A stretch of DNA of 64,000 nucleotides from Lyophyllum atratum (lineage: Eukaryota; Basidiomycota; Agaricomycetes; Agaricales; Lyophyllaceae), in assembly GCA_014905825.1 (NCBI GenBank), contig JACGCN010000029.1, forward strand, positions 434,001 through 498,000, written 5' to 3'. The position numbers and the translations under genes were made by a program. Below the pieces are notes generated by a model that did no database searches, was not told the DNA's origin, and saw only the letters and a list, made by a program, of their open reading frames with translations. Positions 36,299 through 47,446 of this stretch are shown here, piece by piece (the stretch's first letter is position 1; every line of letters begins with the position of its first letter).

Positions 36299-39200
36299 TC
36301 AAACGTAAAGACTCACTGAGAAGTACATAACCTTAGACATGTTGTCATGCAGAGGTTTATATCCGGTCTTGAACGCCTGCAGCGTTACGTCCGCCTGGCT
36401 CCCAGTCTGAGTAGCCGACTCCGAGAGATCAAGGTTGCCCGTAGGGTCGTAGTGGTTCTTCGCCCGGGAACAAACAATGTCGGCATCTGGTGGTTATGTA
36501 TAGCGTTAATCAGACGTGAAGCGACGGAGGGAGGACAAGGTAGACTTACAATAGACAGGGGCTGGGATGGATACGGAGCGCGTTGAGCGGGCATATACAT
36601 GGCATAGCGCGAACGCAAGTGCCTGCATCGAGTCCGCACTGTGATAAATATCAGTCATAGTGTCTAGCCATAACGCCGACTTCGGGACTTACTTGAACCC
36701 GTTCTCCTGGAAGACGCGAAGAGAGTGATATATCAGTCAAAGTAATAAGGTAAGACAAGTAGGTCGCTTACATCATAGAGCACCTAGTAGCAAGAAGACA
36801 TGAACTAACAGTCACAGGAAGATGATGAAGCAAACTTACAGAGTAATGGGCAGGTCGACTGGTACCCAGAAGACCCCCGTGGCTTTGCAAGAAGAAATCG
36901 AACTCGGTCGGGTGCCCTACCTCGCGGTCGACAATTGTTCCAGCAGGGCAATTACCACTTCTGTCGGCGTCTCCAGGTTTTTGCGTCATGAACCTGAGGA
37001 AGTATGCTCCAGTTAGATTTTGATTTTACGTCGTACAGGGTAGCTAGACTTACCGAACATGATGACGCTTTCCGACGACGACGATCGTTATCTTAGGATT
37101 GATTTTGAGCTCTGCGCATGCCGCTTGAGAAATAATGAAAGTTAGCGTTAGCCTCAAAGGGGCGAAGTCTAAGCCAACCTTTGATTAAGGGCAATTCTGC
37201 GGGGATGGTCGTCAGACTCGTATCTCAGAGGTATAAAGGTTACGCACCCAGATCAAGGACTTGCTGGAACTGGCCCTCAGATACACCATCTAGAAAGCAT
37301 GTCAAAAATAATAACTGCGAACGAGGAGCTGGACAGACCACGGAAGAAAATTAAACGTTTCGGTGCACCATTTCCTGGTTTCTTTTCGGCCTGAGTACGG
37401 TAGCTCATGTACATCGCAAGGATTTTCTATGTGATTCATTGAGTAAGGACACCTTTCTTCGTGAAGAAATGCTTACTCTGCACATGCTTTGCAAATCATC
37501 GATCATCTCCTGCTTCGACGTCTGCACGCATGTTGTAGCAATATACTTGGCTGTATCAGAGTCCACATTGCCAACAACAGATGTGAACGAAGGCCGGTCG
37601 TGCGATCCCGGAGCAGGGTGAATAACGTCGGCACCTTGCAAAATTCCGAGATTAGCCGCATCGGAGAACATCGCAGCTGAATCTCGTACCCATGACTATA
37701 GTAGGCGTGTGAGGGTCAGTCAAGACCGCCACTGAAGAAGGCTCTGGAACAGTATTGATACCGCCGAGTTTAGGGTTGATCCTACTCCGATATGAGCGGG
37801 TGCACATGATGGTGGACGAGAGGAAACTCACTTGAGACAAACGTTAGCCCAATACTGCGGCTTTGCTCTGAAACATTTGCTTGATTTGAGGCATTGCGTG
37901 GCAACACCCATCTAACAAAGATTACCGGCTTAGCAGAGATATGAACGGAGGGATTACAGTGCAGACGCACCGTAACATCGCCAAAACTATAAGCGCCGTG
38001 AGCGATGTTTCAGAATATGAGGTTCAACAGGATACGTACTGCTTGACCGCGGTGTATATATCGTTTCCCCCGTCTGGCAGGATAACAACGATCAGATTTG
38101 GTCCTCCTCCCGAGACGCGTGCGCATTCCGCTCCCGCGTTTCGGAGTTGCTGCGGGAAGCTCAGGATTCAATTTTTCAAAAATGTCATATATCACCCACA
38201 TCTGCAATTCTACCTTGGCCGTTCTCCCACCTCATGATCGGAGTTTCGTTCCTGACGGTCATCCCTATGTAGTATACCGTCATTAGATAAGAAACCATTG
38301 TCACTCCTTGAAATCTTACCCACGGCCTTGCAAGCGGCGACGAGGCCTCTCACCATTTCACTTGCTACATCCGGTGTAAAGCGGTTTTGACGTTCGTATA
38401 CCACAACTACCCATCTGTCAATGGATTTGGACTGGAAAAACTTTTTGTCGATCCTAATAGAATTGTTAGCTATACATCCACATGCAACGGGAACTCTAGA
38501 GGACTTAGAAACTCACATGTTCCATGCGCCATCTCGGGGTTGCTAAGATCACAATGAGCATGCTAAGAGAAAGCAGAGCAACAAGACATACGATGGTAAG
38601 CTGCCTGCTTCCCTGCCCATACTTGAGTATTGGAGGTACGAGAACACGCGCTTGGATTGCGAGAGGGCCGGCAGCCGTCTCGACATTCATCCCAAATTGG
38701 CGAACATATTCAGACTGGCCATAAGATAAGATCTAAATGCGACGCTTTAAGTAAGGATATCACGAGTTTAGTAACAAAATGACTCACTCCGAGACCGTTG
38801 CGAATGCTATCGAATCGTTGCGCCGGCTTCATGGTCGCGAAGTCAAGCACGTCCTTGGTCTTCTCAGGCGGCAGCTGCTTTTTCATGATTTGGCCGGGCG
38901 GAACGACGCACAGTTCCAAGGGGAGCAGTGCCCCGGACCCAACCTGATCGGCGAACAATGAAGTTAACAATGTCGGAGCTAATGCAGACTATGCGGTGAA
39001 CGAACCTCCACACAAAGGAGATCAGGGTAACGAAGTGGCCGATTTGCTTGAGACCGGAAATACTCGGCGACGGTCATTGGCTTTCCTTCCAGTGTGAAGC
39101 TCGTGGAACTTGCACCGGCAGTGCTTAGCTTCTTGATAACACGAGGTATAGGCGGCCCAGGTCTCGTCCCGGCGGTATGAGGTGTGATGACTTTGAGGCC

Positions 39201-40402
39201 CAACAGGAACCTTTGAAGCCGGAGTCGCTCGCGGTCCGGCAGACCGTTCGCAGGTGCAAGGACGCTCGGATTAGTCTTGCCGAGGAAATCGAGACACAGC
39301 TGAATGAGTTGGCCTGGCTTATACATCATACCAGTGGATATGTCGACGTTGATGAGCATCCGACTAATCCCAGGGCGTACTGATTGGAAATAACCGCGCC
39401 AAAGAACGATGCCGTTGCCTATATCCTTAGTTTCTCTATCGGTGAAAAAAGAGCGGACGTTGAAGGGCAGTTTCTCGCTCGGATCCATTCTGATGACGAC
39501 GTTGAGTGCCTGCGACACGATATCAGCCGCGATCCAGCGTCCCGCACCTGGAGAAACTTACCATGATTGCCGTAAGGACCATGTTGTCATGCGAGTACTC
39601 TCCTTTGACGAAGCTGTTCAACACCCTGATTCAACTATTAGGGTGGACGGTGCAGCATGAGATGAACATGGACTAACTCTGGATTTATCTCGTTGACCTT
39701 CGTAACCTTCACTTTGTAGATCTTGGGTGGACGATCGCTCTTGGCACTTCCAGCAGGCGCGAGTGTTACATCGAACTAGACCGCAAAGACCGTCAATGGG
39801 ATTTACCATGTAACCCACAACGACATACCTCACGAGAATCCGTCGGACCAAGGGGGAGCCGCCTGGGCGCGAACATGTTCTTACGCCCGTCATATACAGC
39901 TGCTGGTGTGAAAACGTCGGCCGCGACTTCGTGTTGGAGCTTCTTGATCAGCAAAGTGTTGATCCGGGTATGCAAATTTGAAGGCGTGATCGCTGGGTGG
40001 TCATAAACAACAGGATAATGACATGGTATGAGAGATCGACACGTACCAACTGAGTTTCTTCGTTAAATGAAGAAGAATACGAGACTTTCAGAAGCTTACT
40101 GTCATAATGGCGGATTATCACCTCTGGAATGCTCGTCACGAAACTGTTTGTCTGAATCGCGATTGGTCTTCCTGCGGTACCGTAATCGGGTCGTTTCACT
40201 CCGACTGTTTGAACTTGAAAACAACGTATATATCGTGTTATGCTAATGCTACAAATGGCTCTGACGACTCACCTCCAATGCTTGGAAGGCCAATAGATAT
40301 GGCCCCACGACCCGCACCACCACCGCGTGCTCCCCGAGGAGGTCTACCACCTCCTCGTCCTCCTCGGGGAGCACCGCGGTCTGGGGCGATTCGGGGGGGC
40401 AT
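36299..40402 (-). CDS. Argonaute protein, catalytic residues present
   Basis: Start ATG 40402. The first exon encodes an Arg/Gly-rich tail (RGGRGGGRPPRGARGG). Domains follow in order through many short introns: N domain (LPLGPTDSREFDVTLAP, about 39800), L1 (ALNVVIRMDPSEKLPFNVRS and GNGIVLWRGYFQSVRPG, 39500-39370) and PAZ (LPLELCVVPPGQIMKKQLPP, 38900). The MID region has VVVVYERQNRFTPDV (38390) and LIVVILPDGGNDIYTAVK (38080). The PIWI domain has GADVIHPAPGS (37620), FFRDGVSEGQFQQVLD (37270), HHVRFMTQKPGDADRSGN (36980) and SRPAHYSVL (36850). Asp in ADVIHP, Asp in FRDG and His in PAHYS fit the slicer triad plus Glu finger. The C-terminus is YKPLHDNMSKVMYFS. The natural end may be at MYFS with an intron, since GTGAGT follows; the stop used is the first in frame. 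It binds small RNAs in post-transcriptional silencing or heterochromatin formation. About 900 residues. Confidence 0.88.
40322..40380. repeat. 21-bp near-perfect hairpin inside the Argonaute first exon
   Basis: The left arm 40322-40342 (ACCGCG + TGCTCCCCGAGGAGG) is the exact reverse complement of 40359-40373 plus 40375-40380, with one bulged C at 40374 and a 16-base loop. It encodes part of the RGG-rich N-terminus. Confidence 0.85.
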
Positions 40403-41449
40403 GTTTGGACTAAAAAGCAGAGGAAAGGCAGGTTAAAAATCAAGTGGGAGAACTGATGGGGGTTGTCGTGCATCGTGACAGGTCTTATATGGTGTCAAGT
40501 TCCTCCGAACACGTGTTGCGTGACCGTAACAAGAATCGGACCGACTTGTCAAATGACTGATTCTGAAGCTTCTGCTCCCTTCTTCGTTGAGTTGACGTAT
40601 ACCAAGGGAAAACATGAACATATCAGTAGGGTCCATTAATCGTACCAGTCATCTGCTTCACAAGATTGATACTGCAACAGCAGTGTACCAAGCTTCTCAT
40701 CTGTATATCCCATCCAGCTACCATGAACACATTTATCCCAAATTTAAGTTTCCTCCACAATACATGGATATCGATTAAGCTCTAGGGCAGTGTAAACTAC
40801 GCAAATCCGCAGCCATCTATCAAGCGCCCAAGAGTACACATGGTCCGCAATCACCACCACCCTTCGTACTTCTCATGATTTGCCAGTTCCCTGTCAATGT
40901 CACCTAACCGCGCCAGTCGGGTGACCTGACTGCGCAACTATGATCAGATATCACAGGGCCAGATAAAGCTGAATCTTACACACCTTGCTATACTTGAAGT
41001 TCAAGAAGCGTAATCGACACGAGGCGGGAAAGGTGTGGAGGCACTGCTTAGTCCTGGGCTTTCCATTTTCGTCATGACACCTATGGACCCACAACGATAA
41101 CCCAGGATCCACAACTGTATGTAATCAGGCCTTAACGCAAGGACCGCCAAGCGATCCAATGTCTTGATGATTGGAAACATGGTGCAAGAGCAACAGCATC
41201 GAAGGAGCTAACGAGGCCCCAAGGCCTCGTTCATGGGAATTCACGCTATATCCGTCCTAAGCTATTGACATGCTGCAAGGCGGTGAAAAATCACGCTGTC
41301 ACAGCGGCCGTGTAGAGTCTCTGAGAAACAAGAGTCGCTACATTGGGATTTGGGGTATAGGCTTCACAAATTGCTGTACTGTAACAATATGTCGACTCTT
41401 CAGGCTGATCAACGTTATCGCGATATTCAGGGGAAATGCTGTGGTAAGC
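40403..41449. other. intergenic, Argonaute upstream region
   Basis: A possible 5'UTR intron acceptor (TTTTTAG) lies just upstream of the Argonaute ATG at 40411-40417. Otherwise no gene. The frame at 41270-41572 (plus) overlaps the decayed SERINC 3' end and is not supported. Confidence 0.4.
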
Positions 41450-42660
41450 TGTGTACCGTCTGTACGCTCCAGGTTTCCGCATGGCGATGTTGCACGTGCT
41501 GTAGCTGATGTGGTAGGTACTTCGTTCCTGGGTCGTCAGCGGCGTCCAAATCCAAAGCGGAGCAAGTGGTGATCGACGAGGTGTGGTTGTGGTTGCAGCA
41601 ATCGTTGGGGCGCGACAAATATCAGCGACAGGGGATAACAGGGCTGGGCCGCCTTACAAGGCCCTCTCCGTTTCATCGAGGGTTGTATGACTGAATTTTA
41701 TGGTTGAGGGATATGAAGAAGTGATTTACAGTACAGTCTGCGCCTGCGAAATGGCCATAGAGAAGACCCGTAAAGGTGAAGGTGAAGATGTACATCACGG
41801 CGGTACAAATGATGAGGATCCACTAACAGAAATTCGAGGAAGTCAGTTCCGCCAAATCTCGAGGCAAGTTTTGGATCAGGAGTGGGCAAAATCAACCAGG
41901 ACAAGACCGAGGAGAATGAACGTTGGCGCGCCAATGAGTGACATATAGTTCCCCAAAACATGAGGAAGCCGTTCGGAATGAGGAAGGAAACCGCGACGAG
42001 GATCCACCAGAACAGAAATTTCAGACCCCACCGACTGACAATGACAAATGTGGAGGTATATCAGTACCTAAGAGGTTCGGCAAGATAGAAATGAATCATA
42101 CCCATTCTGTATCGCTGTGCGTTTGTCAGGGGTATCTTGAACGCCAGTGAGAGAGGTAGACCGAGGATCGGATGAAAGAGCGAAAGGATAAAACATATCC
42201 GGTGGATCTGGCTGGAGTGTTAGGTGTTGACAGGGTGGGTAGCGTAGCTGTACATACAGCGAACACTCCGCAACATTTGTCGTCAGCGCAGTCATTTTTA
42301 TATGTCCGACATTCCATTTTTGCATCTGCTTAATGGCTGGATCCGTCCAGGGTCCGTCGTCATGATCTACGCCAGAATCGAATTGAGGAAGAACATGTTC
42401 TAATTGGCAGCAACGATCGTAAGTGTTCAAGTCATTGAAAAAACCTTTCCAAACTTACTGCAAATCCTACGCAAGCCGTGAAAGAGGTAATCAGTTGCAG
42501 GACTTGAAGACGACGGAGGCTACTGCGGGCCAATTCCTCGAACACAAGGAATCAACGGAGTGGACTTGCCTGCTGTAGAAGAAGTACAGGAGAACGCGAT
42601 GACTATTAGACAGAATTTTTTACGGTCGTCAGCCCGCCCGCCAGCGATAAACATAAGAGC
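41450..42660 (-). pseudogene. SERINC/TMS1 membrane protein pseudogene
   Basis: Pieces of a serine-incorporator family protein are recognisable in order on the minus strand. FLNSILA-IMTTDP is near 42370, KNDCADDKCCGVFAV near 42280, IHRICFILSLFHPILG near 42190 and DTPDKRTAIQNG near 42125. WGLKFLFWWILVAVSFLIPN is near 42020, GAPTFILLGLVLVDFAHS near 41910, and FTGLLYGHFAGADCT..HFFISLN near 41730. The frame is broken. The Trp codon after FLNSILA is TAG (42367-42369), and the Trp after DFAHS is TGA (41876-41878). There is an extra base near 42144-42155 and a missing base near 41951 (FWGNY region). The far 5' and 3' parts have decayed further. Some introns still have GT and AG ends. Intact members are multi-pass membrane proteins of the vacuole/plasma membrane. 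An assembly error could explain a single indel, but not four independent lesions. Confidence 0.75.
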
Positions 42661-43474
42661 GAGGCCATGGAGTGAGCTCTAGAGTCTCTTGGTTCAAGAT
42701 GACGGGGAGGAGAAGGGAGAAGTGGTGAGGCACGTGATGAACTGCTCGCAGCGAGGACTCCTCGAAATTTCCCGGATAGCGCCGTATTACTACTACTAGT
42801 ACTGCCAATACCAGCTCACACACAAGCACCACCTCCAACGCTCAGGGGCTCCGCGATCGTCCACAGATCCCTATACAAGATCAACATCATGCTATCACAT
42901 CTTCCACGATCGATTTCTCCTGAATCGTCAATCCACGCTGTTTGACCCTCGAACTTGAAATACTCTCGAAGTACTCACAAGTCCTCTCCGTCTCTCCAAT
43001 TCTCCCCCAGAAGCCAAAGCTCCTTCGCTCGCTTTTTAGTTACCTTCTCCCTTGACCGACAATGGTCCGCTGTCATCTACGAACTGCTAGGCCGGTTACC
43101 GCAAGGGAGCTCTGCCGACTGTCCCCAGCCCAGTGGAATCTAAATTTAGACGAGGAACATGCCAAGCATCGCATCGAACAACCAGCAAATGAACTCTTTG
43201 CCTTTCGTGGATCCCATGAATGGAAGCTTCTCCCCCTCACGCGGCCTCTTTGAAGCCTCGAAGCCACTTGACCTGAGCCTGTGAAATATAATCGACATCC
43301 TCTTTACTTAGCTGTACAGGAACCTGTTGAGTACGCCTTCTAATCGCGTTACCGGAGCGCGATCATACCCACGACCTGCCCCCTGTCCTCTTGCGTCCTG
43401 TTCTGAGAACGAGCTTACATCGATATATCACTGTCATCCACCCTCCTGTGAGTCATAAGACCATCCGTTGCAGA
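42661..43474. other. intergenic upstream of the GH79 gene
   Basis: Short frames only. The C/T-rich sequence at 42930-43030 and 43380-43450 may be promoter or leader sequence. Confidence 0.4.
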
Positions 43475-43480
43475 TATAAA
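43475..43480 (+). promoter_or_regulatory. TATA box of the GH79 gene
   Basis: TATAAA 40 bases before the chosen ATG at 43520. The short distance implies a very short leader, or a start upstream of that ATG. Confidence 0.4.
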
Positions 43481-43519
43481 TCTACCAGAGTCCGGTTGGC
43501 TGACAAGCAACATACCAGG

Positions 43520-45526
43520 ATGATCTTTGCTCTCTTCCTCTGTGTAGCCCTCCTGGGCCATCGGGTATTCGGCGTTAATGTTGCAATCCCACTCATGCCA
43601 CCTTCTACCGCTGCCACGGTCTCGCCCTCCTTGTTCTCCTTTTCAATCGAACAAGATCGTTGGACTGACTGGGCCGGCAGCACTTCACGCAACCAGTTCT
43701 TTTTCAACACCCTTGATAATCTTGGTCGGTTGACTGGTACCCCGCCTCAGATCAGGATAGGTGCAGACAGCGAAGATCATACGAAGTTTAATGCGGCAAT
43801 TAAGGTGGGTGAGTCGAACCCGTATTCAAATTATAGCCTATTGATACTTAGGCCTCCTCATAGACGACCCAGTTAGTTTTCCCTCCGATATCCAAGACAG
43901 TTCCGTATCCGGAAGCCACCAATATCACCGTTGGGGATACATTTTATCAAGCGACCCAGTTTCTACCTCCAAGTAGGCAAGAGTCATCATTACTTTCCTT
44001 TCTATCATGTTAATCACTCCCATAGACACTCACGTCATATGGGGGCTTAACTTTGGCCAGAATAATTTGACCACCGCGTTCCTCGAGGCGAGATCGATAG
44101 TCAAGGCCTTCGCTTCTCCCGCAATCACGGGCGCGAACATAGTCCTGGACGCGATTGAGATCGGCAACGAAGCGGATCTCTACCGTAATAATGGTGCCAG
44201 GCCTAGTTCGTATAGCATAACGCAGTATGTCAAAGAGTGAGCTACATGAACCGTCATTGCGTAGGACCGTGTATGATTCTGACATTCCTTTGCGCAGGTG
44301 GACATCATTTGCAACTAACATCACTTCCGCCGCTGGCATATCAGCAACTTCTCACACAAAATTCTGGGGAGCTGCCTTCGCAGGATCATCCCACTCTACA
44401 ACTGGATTCTCGCCGCAATCCGCTTTCAATTCAGGCCTCACGAAGTCAACTGCTGGCTCACTCATTTCTACGTCAGTACCTCGTTTATCTCAAATTCCAC
44501 GACCTTGACCTCTTCGCGCGCGTATAGGGTATCTCAGCACCACTATAGTGGCTCGTTCTGCGCTGGTAGCGGGGGCCTATTGCAGGACCTAATGACCAAG
44601 TCTACTATCCGTTCAAATCTGACATCATTCAAGCCTGACATCACCGCGACGCGCGCACTAGGCCTCGACTACGTTTTTGGAGAGACGAACAGCTATTCTT
44701 GTCATGTGAGTACATCAACCAGCTTATCAGAATGTCGTAACTCACCGGCCGTAAAGGGTGCGCCAGGAGTTAGCAACTCGGCAGGCGCAGCATTATGGGG
44801 CTTGGATTATGCATTGTTCGCGTGTGTATTCAATTCCTCAAAAACGCGTGAGGAAGCTGATGGACTACAGTACCCAGATCGGCATTTCCAGAGTATTCTT
44901 CCATCAAGGAGTTGGCTACAAATATAATCACGTAAATAACGTTTCCACTCCCCGAACAAGGTCTTACTCCAGAACCCAGATCCAACCCGTGACCCTGACG
45001 CGTTCGGTCTTGGACGGCTCCAACCTACCCTCGCCGCTCCCTCCACACGTTCAGCCCCCTTACTACGGTGCCATCATCGCTGCAGAAGCCATCGGAACAA
45101 GTGGAAGTACTCGCGCAGTTGAGCTCACTATTGCTAATACCCGTATCGCTGGATATGCCTTTTTCGAAGGGACGAAACTTGTCCGCGCCGTGTTCATCAA
45201 CTCCAATGCGTTCCTTCAGGGCGCTACCACTCGAGCTAGCGTGCACCTCGACTTGAGCTTCACTGGAACGGGGACGGCCCCAACGAGGATAAGCGTGAAA
45301 CGCCTCAAAATTGGGTACGCAGATAGCTTTTGCGTTTGACTTGATCGTAGTTGCTCATGAACCTCTATACAGTCATGCTGACGACCAGTCGGGATTGACA
45401 TGGGGAGGTCAGTCGTACGAGACCAGTGACGGACGACCGAGTGGGTCGGTGGTGGTACAAACGGGTAGTGTATCCGCCGGAGTGGACATCACAGCGACGG
45501 AGGCCGTGCTGGTCAGTTTTAGCTGA
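43520..45526 (+). CDS. secreted glycoside hydrolase family 79 (beta-glucuronidase-like)
   Basis: Start ATG at 43520 gives a signal peptide (MIFALFLCVALLGHRVFG) and then VNVAIPLMPPSTAATVSPSL. The family landmarks are PPQIRIGADSEDHTKF, HVIWGLNFGQNNLTTAF, the acid/base region LDAIEIGNEADLYRNNG (44160), HHYSGSFC (44535) and the nucleophile region DYVFGETNSYSCHG (44680). GISRVFFHQGVGYKYNH (44900) follows, and then the all-beta GH79 C-terminal domain (AIIAAEAIG.., VSVKRLKI, then LTWGGQSYETSDG) to the stop at 45524-45526. Both clan-A glutamates (GNE and GET) are in place. About nine introns. The family removes glucuronic acid or 4-O-methyl-glucuronic acid from arabinogalactan and related polysaccharides. 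It lies next to a GH3 gene in the same orientation. Confidence 0.83.
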
Positions 45527-47349
45527 AGGGATGCACATAGTCTGGTATTTCTTTTGGGACATTTATGATGTATTTATCCTGTGCTTATCCCGCGATAGGG
45601 TGTTGGTACCTGGGAGCTGTTCATACGTAGGCAGTACTCTCTAAATCGCACTTTCTCCTGCTGTTCCCAAGCACCTACTCGTAGATGTGGAAAATTTGGA
45701 AATACTACAAAGGCGACAGACTTTATTTTCACATGTTTCCTTTCTCTACATCCTCCATCTTCGCTGGGTCTCCCTAAGGTCCATTCACAAACATTCGCGC
45801 TCATGAGAGAGGTCTTGAGGGACCTGGCAGTGAACGCGGAGGTCATAGGATAAGATTCGAGGTTCCAGACGAGGAGCATTTTGTCGCCTATGCTGAAGAC
45901 TCGAGACGGTGGGTGGGTACTTTTGGACTGCCATTAGCACCGCAGATAAAAGAACCAAGACCGGTCAAAGCCCCAAGTCGGACGGAAGAACAGCTTCGAT
46001 GGGTGATCGTGAGGAATCCGAGGTATAAAGCCTGAGTCATCCGACTTCGAGTCGCGTCATAGCCTCGCGATAGAAGATAGAAAACGGGACAACTATCTAC
46101 ATCTTTCATCTTCCCGGAGATCAAAGATGGATCATCTGCATGCACACTAGATAGAGACCGGGAAAAGCCACAGACACGTGTCTTGGATCCGGCGGGTGAG
46201 TAGCTCAGCGAGGGGTCATGGGTTGGACGGTGTCGTGCTCTTTGGTCAGAGAAACACTATTCGTCTTGAAGGAGTCCGTTGGACAGGGCTTGGCTTTCGA
46301 CACCACAGGATGCATCAAGCACCTGCCAGAATGACATTTGCCTTCGACGCTTGATGCGCTCATCTGTTTTCGGCCGCAGGGAAGTGAACGAGACGAAGGA
46401 ACGGAATGGGGTCGAACCTCCCGCACCACGTTCACGAGGGCTCGGAGGCCAGTAAGATGAACCCTTTTACTAACACTTGAGACGTCATGGGCATCATAGA
46501 TCCCGTACTACCTGTGGCGCTTCAGAACCAGAATGCCAAAGAATGACGTTTGGGGAGAAAGTTGAGACCAGGAAGTAAGATGCCGGCCCCATGTCGCGGG
46601 ATACTTTGTCCATGGAAGGCCTAGTGACGTGGATCCTCAACGATCGCGCCGAGTTCCATGGCGCCTGGATGCAATGTTCTGCAGTGTGCGGTGGGCATGA
46701 ATCGTGAGCAAACGGAGACGGAAAGGAAAAGAATCTCCTACTGGGTGGGTTAACTGGTTCTCGCTGTGGTGCATTGCATAGCGACGGCCTCGTCTCCCCT
46801 GCAGCTGGGTTGAATCGATGACAGTGATGTGAGGTTGAGAATCCTTGAACGCGTGCTAGTAACCAACAGGAGTCTCAATTGGCTCATGTTTTTATGGACA
46901 GTCGACGTCCTTGATTTGTAGCGGCTTACCTGTATCGTTCGGTCCTGTGTTCCGAGCAGTTAGTAGAGCAAATTATCGAGATACATCTTGCTAAATCTCC
47001 TGAAGATTCTTCTTCAATATATCCGTGTATATATAGCGCGATCTATAGAACAACATTTCCGGTACGTTGCGAGAGAAACAACCCAGAATTAGTAGGCGAC
47101 AAGGGAAGACAGCGATTACAGAACTCACTCCTCAGCCTCCTTTTAAAGTATTCGTCCACCCTCCATACACGGTCGAAGACTCAAGAGCATCATGATCAGA
47201 AGCACTGGGTGGTAGCAAGTCAGGTGGGAAGTGCGGACTTTATTCGGAAGAACAATCTCAGCCTTGAGCGTCGGATAAACCTCGGCAACGATACTTGTCT
47301 TCATCCGCCATGGTCCCAAATGGAAACGGAATGGGCAGCTCCTGGCTCT
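45527..47349. other. 1.8-kb intergenic region
   Basis: No supportable gene. The largest frame (47143-47601 minus) is antisense to the start of the GH3 gene. A 24-base A/T-rich segment with TATATATAG at 47025-47045 is the only notable element. Confidence 0.4.
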
Positions 47350-47355
47350 TATATA
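47350..47355 (+). promoter_or_regulatory. TATA box of the GH3 gene
   Basis: TATATA 97 bases upstream of the start codon at 47447, followed by a C-rich leader. Confidence 0.5.
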
Positions 47356-47446
47356 CCCCACCCCCGCATTCGATCCCCGATACTCCCCACTCCCTTTCTG
47401 ACACGCCCCATCTCCCACCTCGAATTTTCTCCGGATTTTAACGACC

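Noticed and set aside
46395..46430. GGTTCGACCCC, possible tRNA B-box
   Set aside because: No T-stem complementarity and no cloverleaf around it.
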